A stretch of DNA of 64,000 nt from Axinella damicornis. Its lineage: Eukaryota; Porifera; Demospongiae; Axinellida; Axinellidae. How positions within the stretch are numbered: the first letter of the stretch is position 1; each line of letters starts with the position of its first letter. Location of the stretch: assembly GCA_963931865.1 (NCBI GenBank), contig OZ007514.1, positions 806,001 to 870,000 of the forward strand, in the 5' to 3' direction. Shown here piece by piece: positions 44,640 through 57,915 of this stretch. The notes under the pieces are model-generated. The model made no database searches. It was given only the letters and a program-made list of their open reading frames with translations, and was not told where the DNA came from. The position numbers were made by a program, and so were the translations under genes.

Positions 44640-46800
44640 ACTGACATGCGTGTTCACTGTATGGGTAATGTACTGTACTGTACGGCATGCTTGCATGAGT
44701 AATGTACTGTATGGCAGCTTGCATGAGTAATGTACTGTATGGCATGCTTGCATGAGTAATGTACTGTATGGCATGCTTGCATGAGTACTGTACTGTATGG
44801 CATGCTTGCATGAGTAATGTACTGTACTGTATGGCTTGCATGAGAAATGTACTGTACTGTACGGCATGTCTTGTTAAAGTCTGGTACACATCAGTCATAT
44901 CTTGTTAAAGTCTGGTACACATCAGTCGTGTCTTGTTAAAGTCTGGTGCACATCAGTCGTGTCTTAAAGTCTGGTACACATCAGTCATGTCTTAAAGTCT
45001 GGTACACATCAGTCGTGTCTTGTTAAAGTCTGGTACACATCAGTCGTGTCTTGTTAAAGTCTGGTGCACATCAGTCGTGTCTTGTTAAAGTCTGGTACAC
45101 ATCAGTCGTGTCTTGTTAAAGTCTGGTACACAACAGTCGTGTCTTGTTAAAGTCTGGTACACATCAGTCGTGTCTTGTTAAAGTCTGGTGCACATCAGTC
45201 ATGTCTTGTTAAAGTCCGGTACACATCAGTCTTGTGTCTGGTACACATCAATCGCGTCTTGTTATGCTTGCATGAGTAATGTACTGTACTATATGGCATC
45301 TTGCATGAGTAATGTACTGTACTGTACGGCATGTCTTGTTAAAGTCTGGTACACATCGGTTGTGTATTGTTAAAGTCTGGTAGCTACACATCAGTCGTGT
45401 CTTGTTAAAGTCTGGTACACATCAGTCGTGTCTTGTTAAAGTCTGGTGCACATCAGTCGTGTCTTAAAGTCTGGTACACATCAGTCATGTCTTAAAGTCT
45501 GGTACACATCAGTCGTGTCTTGTTAAAGTCTGGTACACATCAGTCGTGTCTTGTTAAAGTCTGGTACACATCAGTCGTGTCTTGTTAAAGTCTGGTGCAC
45601 ATCAGTCGTGTCTTGTTAAAGTCTGGTACACATCAGTCGTGTCTTGTTAAAGTCTGGTACACAACAGTCGTGTCTTGTTAAAGTCTGGTACACATCAGTC
45701 GTGTCTTGTTAAAGTCTGGTCCACATCAGTCATGTCTTGTTAAAGTCTGGTACACATCAGTCGTGTGTCTGGTACACATCAATCGCGTCTTGTTATGCTT
45801 GCATGAGTAATGTACTGTACTGTATGGAATGCTTGCATGAGTAATGTACTGTACTGTACGGCATGCTTGCATGAGAATTCAGTCTGGTGAGTACTGACAT
45901 ATGCATGCGTCTATGAGTAATGTACTGTGTGGCATGCTTGCATGAGTAATGTATTGTGCTGTACGGCATGCTTGCATGAGTAATGTACTGTACTGTACGG
46001 CATGCTTGCATGAGAAAATTCAGTCTGGTGAGTACTGACATAATGCATGCGTCTATGAGTAATGTACTGTGTGGCATACTTGCATGAGTAATGTACTGTA
46101 TGGCATGCTTGCATGAGTAATGTACTGTATGGCATGCTTGCATGAGTAATGTACTGTATGGCATGCTTGCATGAGTAATGTACTGTACTGTATGGCATGC
46201 TTGCATGAGTAATGTACTGTATGGCATACTTGCATGAGTAATGTACTGTACTGTATGGCATGCTTGCATGAGTAATGTACTGTACTGTATGGCATGCTTG
46301 CATGAGTAATGTACTGTCCTGGTTGCTATGGCATGCTTGTGAGTTATGCATGGTCCCTGTACGCATGTTTGGCCTACCAGCAATTTATGCATGAGTTGTG
46401 TCTTGCTAAAGTCCAGTAGCTACACATCAGTCACATCTTGTTAAAGTCCAGTACACAACACACCAGTGTGTTCAGTACACATCAGTCGTGTCTTGTCCAA
46501 TTCAGTACAAATCAGTCGTGTCTGGTTAAAGTCCAGTATACACACCAGTGGTCTCAGTCATGTCTTGTTAAAGTCTGGTACACATCAGTCATGTACGTCT
46601 TGAGTCTGGTGCACATCAGTCGTGTCTTGTTAAAGTCTGGTACACATCAGTCATGGACGTCTTGAGTCTGGTACACATCAGTCGTGTCTTGTTAAAGTCT
46701 GGTACACATCAGTCGTGTCTTGTTAAAGTCCATGCACCAGTAGTGGTAGCTATATAAAGTCCGGTATGCATCAGTCATGTCTTGTTGAAGTCCAGTGTCT
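44640..46800. repeat. Satellite array of two interleaved families (29/34 bp and 31 bp)
   Basis: Family A, unit CATGCTTGCATGAGTAATG plus TACTGTATGG with an optional extra TACTG, occupies about 44640-44865, 45263-45330 and 45793-46330. Family B, unit GTCTTGTTAAAGTCTGG plus TACACATCAGTCGT (31 bp), occupies about 44868-45262, 45330-45790 and 46395-46800. The B blocks at about 44926-45262 and 45424-45790 share the same order of variants, a higher-order repeat of about 500 bp. All frames through it, on both strands, are repeat translations. Confidence 0.93.
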
Positions 46801-47517
46801 CAGTCACGCATGCCCTTCAAACTTTAATCCAAGTATGAATATATTTCAGTTTTGCCTGTTGTACTTCATTTTCTTTTCTTTTTCTTATCAGTCTGTATTG
46901 GCTTTATACGAAATTGCATCCTCCCTGCCAACTGATGAGACCCAGGAGGTAAAATAATAGGGTCGAAACAGATACTTTGTTTTTCTTCAGTCTGTATTGG
47001 CTTTGTATATGAAGAAGACTGTGGATACAATCCACATACAAAATCAGAATTTGGCTGGTGGGAAATACCATAGCTAATTGCTGGCTAGCTGCCTACTTCA
47101 GCATGAATTTTTGATCTCGTGCTCGATCGGCTGTGGTAATAATCATAGCACATCAGATTAGGGCAGTGATCAACATGTGAATCTGATCAAGTTAAGTACT
47201 GCTTGCGTGATTCCTTGGCATGTTTTCGCACAATGTTTTGAGCACTGTCCCTGCAATCCATGTGCTCACGAGTACTTAGCTAATAGTCTGTCCCTGATTT
47301 GCTTGCATGAGCGCTATGTAGTTTTCTCACCTATGAATGTGCAGCTAGCTATAGTAGTTTGCTTGCATAATAACATATTCAGTGCAAGACTGAAAGCCCC
47401 ACCCACTTTAAGTGATTGGGAAAACAATATCATTAAGGTTTGGACTTGAACCATCCACATAGTACACATGCATAGCACAGCTAGAGCACACAGAACTATT
47501 ATAGGATGCAATGTACA
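46800..47517. other. Between the satellite and the 45-bp minisatellite
   Basis: CAGTCTGTATTGGCTTT occurs twice (about 46889 and 46989). The first copy follows an acceptor-like TTTTCTTATCAG and opens SVLALYEIASSLPTDETQE before GTAAAA; it may be a lone exon, but nothing joins to it. Confidence 0.3.
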
Positions 47518-47990
47518 ATAGCCAGCTGCTGAGCAGGACACAGAGGCTGACAGAGCTAGAATACAGAGCCAGCTGCTGACCATACATGCAGAACTATAGC
47601 ATACAGAGCCAGCTGCTGACCATGCATGCAGGACACATGCAGAACTATAGCATACAGAGCCAGCTGCTGACCATACATGCAGGACACATGCAGAGCCTAT
47701 AGCATACAGAGCCAGCTGCTGACCATACATGCAGGACACATGCAGAGCCTATAGCATACAGAGCCAGCTGCTGACCATGCATACATGCAGGACACATGCA
47801 GAGCATACAGAGCCAGCTGCTGACCATACATGCAGGACACATGCAGAGCATACAGAGCCAGCTGCTGACCATACATGCAGGACACATGCAGGACACATGC
47901 AGAGCATACAGAGCCAGCTGCTGACCATACATGACAGAGCTATAGCATACACAGCCAGCTGCTGGCAATGCATGACAGGACACATGAAGC
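47518..47990 (+). repeat. ~45-bp minisatellite, about 10 units
   Basis: The unit contains CATACAGAGCCAGCTGCTGA, CCATACATGCAGGACAC and ATGCAGA, with length variants. It lies 3' of the Rap1GAP gene. Confidence 0.93.
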
Positions 47991-48240
47991 TCGATTGCAT
48001 AGCCTCCAAATGCAGATCTGTACGTGGAATTGAAACTCCCCAAACTCTTTCTTATTAACATTTTTATGTGAGCATGCATAAAAAAATATGATACAGGTAT
48101 GAATATACATACAACAGTCATAGTAAAAAAACTCATGATTCCAGAATTAATACAACAATATTATACAAGTAGAGAATGACATATAGACATATAGAGCATA
48201 TCTGACCCTACACCCGAGAATGAATGCAACTGATAGAGCT

Positions 48241-51200
48241 TTAGTCTGATTCAAACTTGGGCTGGTACAGTCTCAGCTTGAGCTGAAGTTTTGATATTTC
48301 TTCCTGGGCTTCTACCAGTTGTTGCTTAGCCTCTTGCCACTTTAACTTCAGACGTCTGTTCTGTGAGGCAAATTTCTGCGGAGGGAAATACAACAGCTGC
48401 ATGGCAGACAAATCTACACACAAGATGTATATATGCCAATGTTCCCACTAAGTTGCAAAGACAACGTACATGAAGAGTTATACTGGCCTCAGTAGGGTTT
48501 CAGAGGCTCATCATGGACTCAGGAACAATCTCACGTTTCAAACGTTTCCCGGGGGAGTGTAAACATGCTACCATCCGCCGATCGACCTTGCAATTGCTAA
48601 AAACCTCCCAAGAAAGATCCTATGTTGGGCAGTGTTATGTTTTAGAGTTGGACACTGCTACTCACCACATTTTCTCTGCAGATGTGCAGATTTTGCTCCC
48701 TCAGTCTGGAGACATCCGTGGTGAGGGACTGCAGTGAGTTCAGCAGCGAGTCTGGGGAGAGACATAGCTCATGCTTTTACACCATGCCCACAGGATAGAA
48801 CCCCATAATCCCAGATCACAGCCCATCTGAGAATGACACTAGGTCAAGGATGAGACTAGGTGTAGGAGTCTATCCTTGAGACTGCAAGAACTCGGCAAAC
48901 TTGTATAGCAGGACAAAAGTCTAAAGCAGTCCTGGGTTGTTCTATATGAATGTATAGCTCTAATCACACAGTGATCTTGGCTATAGCATTACGGTCACTG
49001 GCCCTGTGCTTGTAAACAGTTTCTCAACAACCACATGCCAGCACACATCACTATTCAGAGAAAGATGGGTGTACCGTGACACTTGTAGAGTATGCTAAGA
49101 GGATATGGTGGGGTCAGGGTTACACTGACCACATCAGTATATACACAGAGCTCAGTGAGATATGGCAATGCTAAATGATCACATACCATAGACATTGTCC
49201 ACTTCAGTAGATAAGCTCTCAGTAGACTCTGCTCTGAAAACGAGCCTTCCCTGTGGCAGAAAACGACAAGCATAGTCTTTGAACATGTCCAGCCTGAGAC
49301 TGATCTCAAAATGTTCCAGCTACATACAAATTGAATGGTGTCATCGGAGGCAAGGGTCAAAGGTCACTTTAGTGACCCCAAGAGCAACATATACAGAGAG
49401 ACAGAAGAGACTTATGGGCCACCACCATATAAGGTGTAGTTCATTGGGACTTTCTGCTTACATTTTCACAGCTGTTTCCCCTTCCATCCGTGTATTCATC
49501 ACCAGGGGTAATGCTGGACCCTAGGATCGGAGACGAAGTCACATGACGCAGCACCATTTTCTTCCAGTGTTCATGGTCAGGATCTTGTGTTCTTGAGCCT
49601 AAGTTTCTCTTACTTCTCTGGTCGTAATCCTCACGGACTTCCTGAGTCGCGGGCAACTTGTGAACAATGCCTCTGCGACTGGTCAACCGGGAAGGAGTAC
49701 TGGGGAGGGAATGGGAATCCCTGGCACTTGTTGCTAGGGTACCGTTTGGGGAGAATGAAGAGGGGAATTTAAAGACTCCATCTTTATCAACCTGGACAGC
49801 CACATCAGCTGTCAGGGGACCGTCTTGTGATATTCTAACGTCTGATACTGATACTGTTGACTCATTTCGCTCAAGGATGGTTGGAGTAGAACGGCACCGT
49901 TCTCGGAAGTCAGAAGAGTCTGAGAAAGCCAGGTTTTCCAATGAAGATCTTCCCTTGCGTCGCAACGGTGATTCAACTGTACCAGGCAGATCGTACGGAA
50001 TACTCCAGTTGAGGTTAGATGAAATGGAGGATCCCCCTGAACTGTTGTCACGCTTCAGTGATGATCCTCGATCAGATATCGGAGTTCCTGACTGCTTCCT
50101 CCTCCTCCACCCACCAATGAAATCTGATATCCCCATCCCGACATTAGCTCCCTCGGATATTGTCCTCTTTGGCTTCTTCTTCTCTTTCTCCTTCTTGAAC
50201 GTGAACCTTCTCCTGATCTTCCCCCCCTTCTCAATCGTGAGGCTGTCCTCTTCCAGGCTGATGCTGTTTGCCAGCTTCAGTGAGCGGACAGACGCAGGAG
50301 ACCCATGATTCTTCCCCTCGCTGGATGGAACAAGAAAAACAGGATGGCATAAATGAACACATTCCACTGTTGTGGATATAGGCAGTACTGTGGGCGAACA
50401 TGTATCTACTTCCTGAACCGAATGGGCACTCACTCGGTGGTGATGGCTAGGTCGGGCGTGCTTCCGATCATCACTGTTACAGGAGTAGAGGACAACTTGT
50501 GGTAGGTCTGCACGGATGAACACAATCAAACATTATGTACTGTCCACTAACATTTCCTCCGTCCCTTCCTCTTCCTCCCTTTCCCTTCCCCTCCTTCCTA
50601 CATCCTATCCTCCCTCCTCTCTCCCTTACTCCCACCTCGCTTCCTTTCCCTCCATTCCCTCACCTTAGGTGACCCAGAAACGGACTTTCTCTTGAAGCTG
50701 GGCAGATGGAGGTTTTCCTTTGTGCTGCTGAATATTCCACCAAGAGTTCTCCTCCTCCTATGACTCCGAGGGGATGAGCCACCCACTGATGGATCCATGG
50801 ACAGCATCTGGAAGGTAGGAGGGAATGCCAACATGTCATTGTTTGAGTCATGTGCTAATCATGTGACTGTTTGAGTCATGTGTTAATCATGTGACCAGTC
50901 ATGTGACTAGTCATGTACCCTCACCAGGCTCTTGGTGAGGGAGGGGAAATCCACGTCCTCCATACTCTGAGCTATATCCTCTATCAGGTGTAGGAAGAGT
51001 TGGTTGCGAGTGCGGGTCTGGGGACGGGGGAGGAGGGGAGGAAGAGGAGGATAAGAGAAGAGACAGAGGAGGGAGGGAGAGGAGGGGGAGTGGAGGAGAG
51101 GAGAAGAGGAGAGGAGAGTGAGAGATGACAGACAAAGGAGTGGGGAAATGGAGTCAATAATTAGCACACCTCTATATAATTGCACTGCTCTAAGCAATAA

Positions 51201-52332
51201 CTTGTACCGTTACAAGTGTGTACTTACAGCAAGTCGAAGAAAGTCTGGAGCTTGGTGACAGTTAAACTCAGCATTGAGAACCTTGGTCAGCAGCCAGTCT
51301 CTGAACTCTGGACCCTGGGAATTATGAAAACAGGATACATGCCTATTAAATTTGCTACACAAGTCAATCAGAAAGTTAAGATAGCTTGGTCATTTAGAAC
51401 GAACCAAACTGGACAGCAACCCCACCACAAATTGCTACCTTCTGGAAGACAGCTGGGTCTGGTAGAGGCGGTCCAAAGTCAGGAACGTGGTCCTTTGCTG
51501 CCACACCCACCTTGAGCAACATGAGAAACACATGATGTAATCTTTACTTATAATTCAGGCCCATACAGATATCTACTACATTTGTACTTCGCTCCATAGT
51601 GCACAGCTGCCATGCAACCTCAACTGTCTCCTCCTAGATGAAAGTCTCTGGGCCAATAGTTTCAACGTCATACGTACACGCTTGCTACTCAAAGTTATAG
51701 TTCCTCTACCTGGAGTGCAGTTGCTTCATGAAACGTTGTAAACCAACGCACGCAGGAGACTAAGCTTGCTACTGACTAGTTCTTGTGCAAGTACAAGCAT
51801 TCCATGTGCAGTGTGGGAACCCATTCTTCCTACAAGCACACACAGAGGTCTTGGGACAGGTACCATCACACTCACCTTGTACACGGTGTGGTCGGTGTTT
51901 GGATGCTCCACCTGAACCACGATGTAGGAGTGGACAAAATGGGAGCGAACTGTGTTCGGACAGAACGGAGTGTTCTCATCCTGCGAGGGGATAGAGTGCG
52001 AGAGAAGACAGCATCACATCCCGTGTACTTCCTATATCCCTATTGCACAGCAACACCAAGCCACCTTGTAATACATTCATACCTGAAATACAATGAGCAC
52101 AATGTCATTGCCAATGTGTCTCTTCCTCTGCACCTACAGAAAATTGAAGAAGTACGTGTGTAACAGTGCTGCATTCTCCACCTCTCTTCCATCTCCTCCC
52201 TCCTCTCCCCCCCTTCTCCTCCTGCCCTCCTGCTCCTTCTGCTCCTGCCCTCCTGCTCCTCCTCCTCCTTTCCCCCTAGGCCCTCCACTCCTCTCCTCCC
52301 TCTTCTCCTCCTCCCCTCCTCTCCTCCGTCCG

Positions 52333-52363
<31 letters not shown>

Positions 52364-52913
52364 ACCCCTTCTCTCCTCCTTTCCCATTCTCTTTCCTCCA
52401 CTCACGTGCTGTGTGTCAGTTACGTCCAAGGGAAGGAAGGTGGAGATGTGGAACATGATCTGTCTGTCCTTGTACTCCGTGTAGACGGATGTCTCTCCTG
52501 TCTGGTCATTGCAGACATCCAGACCACCTCGGTAGCTGTGCAAACAGGAAGAGGAAGTGAGGGAGGGAGGGAGGGAAGGAGGGAGGGAGGGAGGGAGGGA
52601 GGGAGGGAGGGAGGGAGGGAGGGAGGGAGGGAGGGAGGGAGGGAGGGAGGGAGGGAGGGAGGGAGGGAGGGAAGGAGAGGGAAAGAGGGAGTGAAATTAA
52701 CTTTCCCCTCCCAACGCACATACGTACAGTCTGCTTCCACCTGCCCATCCACCCGCCTATATCATATCCACACTAAACCTACCCAGAGAATCCTTTGAGG
52801 CAGACTTTGTCTCCCAACATGTCTAGGAACTCATCAAAAGCAGGAGGATGATCCATGTTGCCAAATATCTCCTCCTCTGATGTCTGCATGGGGAGAAGAG
52901 GGGAGGATGGGGA

Positions 52914-52945
<32 letters not shown>

Positions 52946-55631
52946 AGGAGGAAGGAGGAAGAAGGAAATTAAAAACATTGAAGCCAAGACTAGGTAAGCA
53001 AATTGCTTGAACAAAACACAGACCAACTGCCTCATACGTACATACCACCATCATGTCTAGGCCATTAGGAGAGAGGGGAGGGGATAGGAGGAGGGGAAGG
53101 GGATAGGAGGGAGGGGAGGGGGCAAGAGGGTGAAGGGTCAGGAGGGAGGGGAGGGGGCAGGAGGGAGGGGAGGGGGCAGGAGGGAGAAGGGGCAGGAGGG
53201 AGGGTAGGGGGCAGGAGGGAGAAGGGTCAGGAGGGAGGGGAGGGGGCAGGAGGGAGAAGGGGCAGGAGGGAGGGGAGGGGGCAGGAGGGAGAAAGGGCAG
53301 GAGGGAGGGGAGGGGGCAGGAGGGAGAAGGGGCAGGAGGGAGGGGAGGAGGCAGGAGGGAGAAGGGGCAGGAGGGAGGGGAGGGGGCAGGAGGGAGAAAG
53401 GTCAGGAGGGAGGGGAGGGGGCAGGAGGGAGAAGGGTCAGGAGGGAGGGGAGGGGGCAGGAGGGTGAAGGGTCAGGAGGGAGGGGAGGGGGCAGGAGGGT
53501 GAAGGGTCAGGAGGGAGGGGAGGGGGCAGGAGGGTGAAGGGTCAGGAGGGAGGGGAGGGGGCAGGAGGGTGAAGGGTCAGGAGGGAGGAGAGGGGGCAGG
53601 AGGGAGAAGGGGCAGGAGGGAGAAGGGGCAGGAGGGAGGGGAATAGTACGTACCTGTCCAAACTTCTGGTAGATGACTCCAAACTTGTGGGTCCTAGCCA
53701 CCGGATGCTCGTCAAACTTCTGAATCAGTTCTGCAGCCTGCAGGACAAGACATCAGTGTTGCTATAGCTACAGCATGCACAGATCGGCTATGATATACTC
53801 GGGAGATGTGACTCTAAATCATACGAATATCACTGGGTTTGAGTGCATGGAAACTGCTATGTTGCGGAGAGATTACAGACTATTGCAGAGATATACGAGA
53901 CATAACTTACCCTGGGGTATGTGATTCTAATGGCTTTGTCCACGTTGAGCTCTTCTCCATGCATCCTGGAGACGTGCTGCAGAAGAAGGAATTGAACTAG
54001 TAACAATTTGATTAAAGAGAATGCACAACCATAATGAATTGTGCAGTACCAGGATACACATTTCCACATGCTCTATTACAGCCACTGATCTCGTTCCCCC
54101 GACTGCAGTGGGGTCTGGGAATGAGACTAACACTCACTCTGATATAGTCCTCCGGCTCCATGTGCTCTGGAAGCTGTGACTGAGGAAACACTCTGTACAT
54201 GGTCTCCTTCTGTGTCCTGGGAGTGGGGGAGGGAGGGAGGGGGGAGGGAGGGAGGGAGGGAGGGAGGGAGGGAGGGAGGGAGGGAGGGAGGGAGGGAGGG
54301 AGGGAGGGAGGGAGGGAGGGAGGGAGGGACGGAGGGAGGGAGGGAGGGAGGGAGGGGATGAGGGAGTGAGGGAGTGAGGGGTGCAGGGTGAGGGGTGTGT
54401 TTTTGTATGGGAGTGGAGGGATGTAGTGGGAGGTGTGTGTTGTGTGTCTGTATTTGTGCATGTGTGTGTGTGTGTACCTCAGCAAAGTTCTGACAATGAT
54501 TCCCTGGTAGTCCTCATCAAACATCATGGAGAAGAGTACTGGTCCTATTCTGCTGTCTCGACCAATGTAATTGTGATGCTCCTGCAGAGAGAGTGACAGC
54601 ATTTGCATTCAGAACCGATCAGATGACCCCATTCAGCAGCTAGACAGGAAGTGTAAGCAAATCCAAACAAATCGTGCGTACTTGTCTGACAAAGTTCCTC
54701 CCGTAGACGAGTGCAGTCTTGTCTACTTGAATGGAGTAGTGCTCTGTGCTGATCTCCGGGGCTCTCCACACCCCGTCCTCCCCGAGGGCTTCGTCATGTT
54801 CCCCGCTCTGGATCCAAAATCCCCCATCTGGAGGCTCGATCAGCAGCGGATAGGGACCCTCGTTTACTAAAACCTGCATGACAGAGGTGGGGAATTGAAT
54901 TACAGGCTACGTCTCTGCCCTAAAATGTTTCATCTCCCCCCCACCCACACACCCACACACACACACACACATACCCATGTGCACACACAAAGACACACAC
55001 ACATACCCACACACAAGACCACACCAACACAGCTGGTCAGCATGCAGTGCTATGTACAGATATCTGGCTAAACAGCGGTCTCCATCCAGTACCTTTTTGA
55101 GGGCAGCCATGGACCTCCGGCTGGGCGTAGTAGCAGCGGACGGCCCAGGGAGGGGAGGAGAACTCATCGACTCTCGGCTTGCCTCGTCCCCAAACCCACT
55201 CCCACTACAGATGCTGCCATTCTGCCTGCCGTCGGGGACGTCCCCATTCATCTCATTAGTGGGAGAGATCTCTATGGTGGGGACAGGGCTCCGGGCAGAG
55301 GTTCTGGGGATGGAGCCGTTCACAGGAATTATGTCGTCGCGGGAGGTCTGAAGGTCAGGGAGAAGGAGGAATAGTACTCACATGTGCAGGTGTCTCCTCT
55401 ACAACCCACGTTCTCTCTCCTTCTCACACTTTCTCTCTCAATATCCTCTCTTCTTCACACACCCTCCCATTTTCCTGTTCAAGTTTCTCCCCTTCCCGCC
55501 TCACACACCTTCTCCTTCCTCCCCTCCCCACACATCCTCTCCCTTCTCCACCCGACACCAACGGATGGGTAGCAGATGGGGATGGGTAACTGCACGACCA
55601 AGACATTCCACACTCACGCACACACACACAC

Positions 55632-55703
<72 letters not shown>

Positions 55704-55715
55704 ACACACGCACAC

Positions 55716-55752
<37 letters not shown>

Positions 55753-57880
55753 CACACACCTCACTCTCATCTGTCGGAGAGCCTGCCTTCAGTGTGTATC
55801 GCTGGTTCTCATACCGGTTGTCCTGTAGGTCAAGGGGATAATAGGTGATTATCAAATCAGATGCCCTATAGGTCAAATGGAATAATACACTATTGGTTGT
55901 AAGAGAACAATGCTTCTTATTGGTTGTCCTATAGGATTAATTTAAAATAGACATGTGTATCAATTGTCCTGTAGGTCAAAACATTCAGAAGTGCAGGACA
56001 GGTCCAGTTGCTGGTGTTGTTACACCATGTCGAGTATCTCATTGCACAAACAGTGGGAGCAGTACTGGAGTGACAGAAAGATTGAGAATCACAGGCGGGA
56101 GTGGGCGCTGAAGACCCGTGAGCTGAGGCGGGGTGCAGTGAAGCATGAGCCGAGCGTCAATGGCAACAGAGGCCCAGAGCCCCTCTGAGGTACCTCCAAG
56201 CCTCTCAGAGAAACCCATCAGCCAAGTTTCACGCCATGAACACCGTGGCTGCAGCGAGAGCGTCCATACTGCAAATCCACTTTGGCAAAGAGGCTGCTTG
56301 TGCGTGTTAGCAAATCGAATCAGGTATCACCGAACACTGAACACAAAGCACTGATCAAATAATGAACCATCAGACAACAGTCAAAGATGGTTGTTTTTCA
56401 ACCTAACTAACTTTCCCCTTATCACAGCTAGACAGTTTGAAACCTGAGTATGTGCGTGTACTACACATGGAAAGAGCAAAGAATTCTTTTCATACTATTC
56501 GATTTGGACAGACAGTCACTTCTGAGCTGCACATGTCTGGGTTTTGAAAGTCTAGAACCTGCTGGTATCTTGTAATTAATTAATGATCGCCCCACGCATT
56601 CTATCATTAGAACAAAGAGAGGTTACCATGGAAATGCCTACACAGACATACCAAAGACCTTTCCATATAGTATATACATAGTCACATGACAGTCTTCTGA
56701 CAGAAATGTGAGATGGGTAATGCTTCCCTCCCTCCCCCTTTCCCCTCCTCCTCTCCCTCCCGTCCCCCATCCCACCTCCCACCTCCCCTCCCCCCCTCCT
56801 TCCTCCCTCCTCCCCGTACAGACCAGAAGCACCCACCTGCACTTGAGACAACAGTTCCAGAAACAAATCTCTTTCATGAATCTGTGAAGTGCAAGAAACA
56901 ATATTCGCTAGGGACACCTCTAACATAGCACACATTTAAGTGATAGAGAAACTGCAGTCAGACAGAAAGAGAGAAAATCAGTTGCGGCTGATGCCTCCGC
57001 AAAGTATCATGAAGTCAGAATCATCATACGAGCCTGAGTGGCGAAACGTATTGGGAATATGTTTCCCTATCAGGAGTGTAATAAAATAAATGTGTGTAAC
57101 ATTCTTCACATAGATTTGGCTTGACAACAACAGACCCTTTGCAGGCAAGTTTCTGAGATTTACCAAACACACACACACACAACACACACACACACACAAC
57201 ACCTACACACACACACACACACACACACAATAATGGGTGTGTTATGCACGGAATGTAGTATCAACGTACATTGCGTTATCTGTGTTATTAGGTGTGTGCA
57301 ATCGTGAAATGCATACCCCTGCTCCCATAACGTACACCATGGCGACTGGTGATTGTGTGTACACCATGGCGACTGGTGATTGTGTGTACACCATGGCGAC
57401 TGGTGATTGTGTGTACACCATGGCGACTGGTGATTGTGTGTACACCATGGCGACTGGTGATTGTGTGTACACCATGGCGACTGGTGATTGTGTGTACACC
57501 ATGGCGACTGGTGATTGTGTTTGCAGACAACAGGGCTTTACTAGCGCGAAGAATGCGCGGCTGCTCTGAGCGTAAGCTGCTTTGCTACAAAAGGATTGAT
57601 TGTGTGCAGACATGAAGGCACAGGGGGATCGGGATATGGGTGTGGGCGAGGCACAGGGGGATCAGGATATGGGTGTGGGCGAGGCACAGGGGGATCGGGA
57701 TATGGGTGTGGGCGAGGCACAACGGTGACCTGTCGTAATGAGGTGAGACGCTAAAGCCAACTATGTGAGGGCATCAAGTGGAACACACACCCACACACAC
57801 TCACTCATGATCGCACACACACACACCTCTGAGGTTCTTCTTCTTCCGCAGTTGGTATCAGGCTCCTCAGAGCTCATCCT

Positions 57881-57915
<35 letters not shown>

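Noticed and set aside
44421..46392. Minus-strand frames of 148-199 codons with YSTVHYSCKHA-type repeats
   Set aside because: They are satellite-family translations in several frames, with no conserved start or flanking gene structure.
57333..57521. Regular 27-bp repeats considered as a CRISPR array
   Set aside because: The repeats are contiguous without spacers and lie inside a eukaryotic intron; this is a VNTR.
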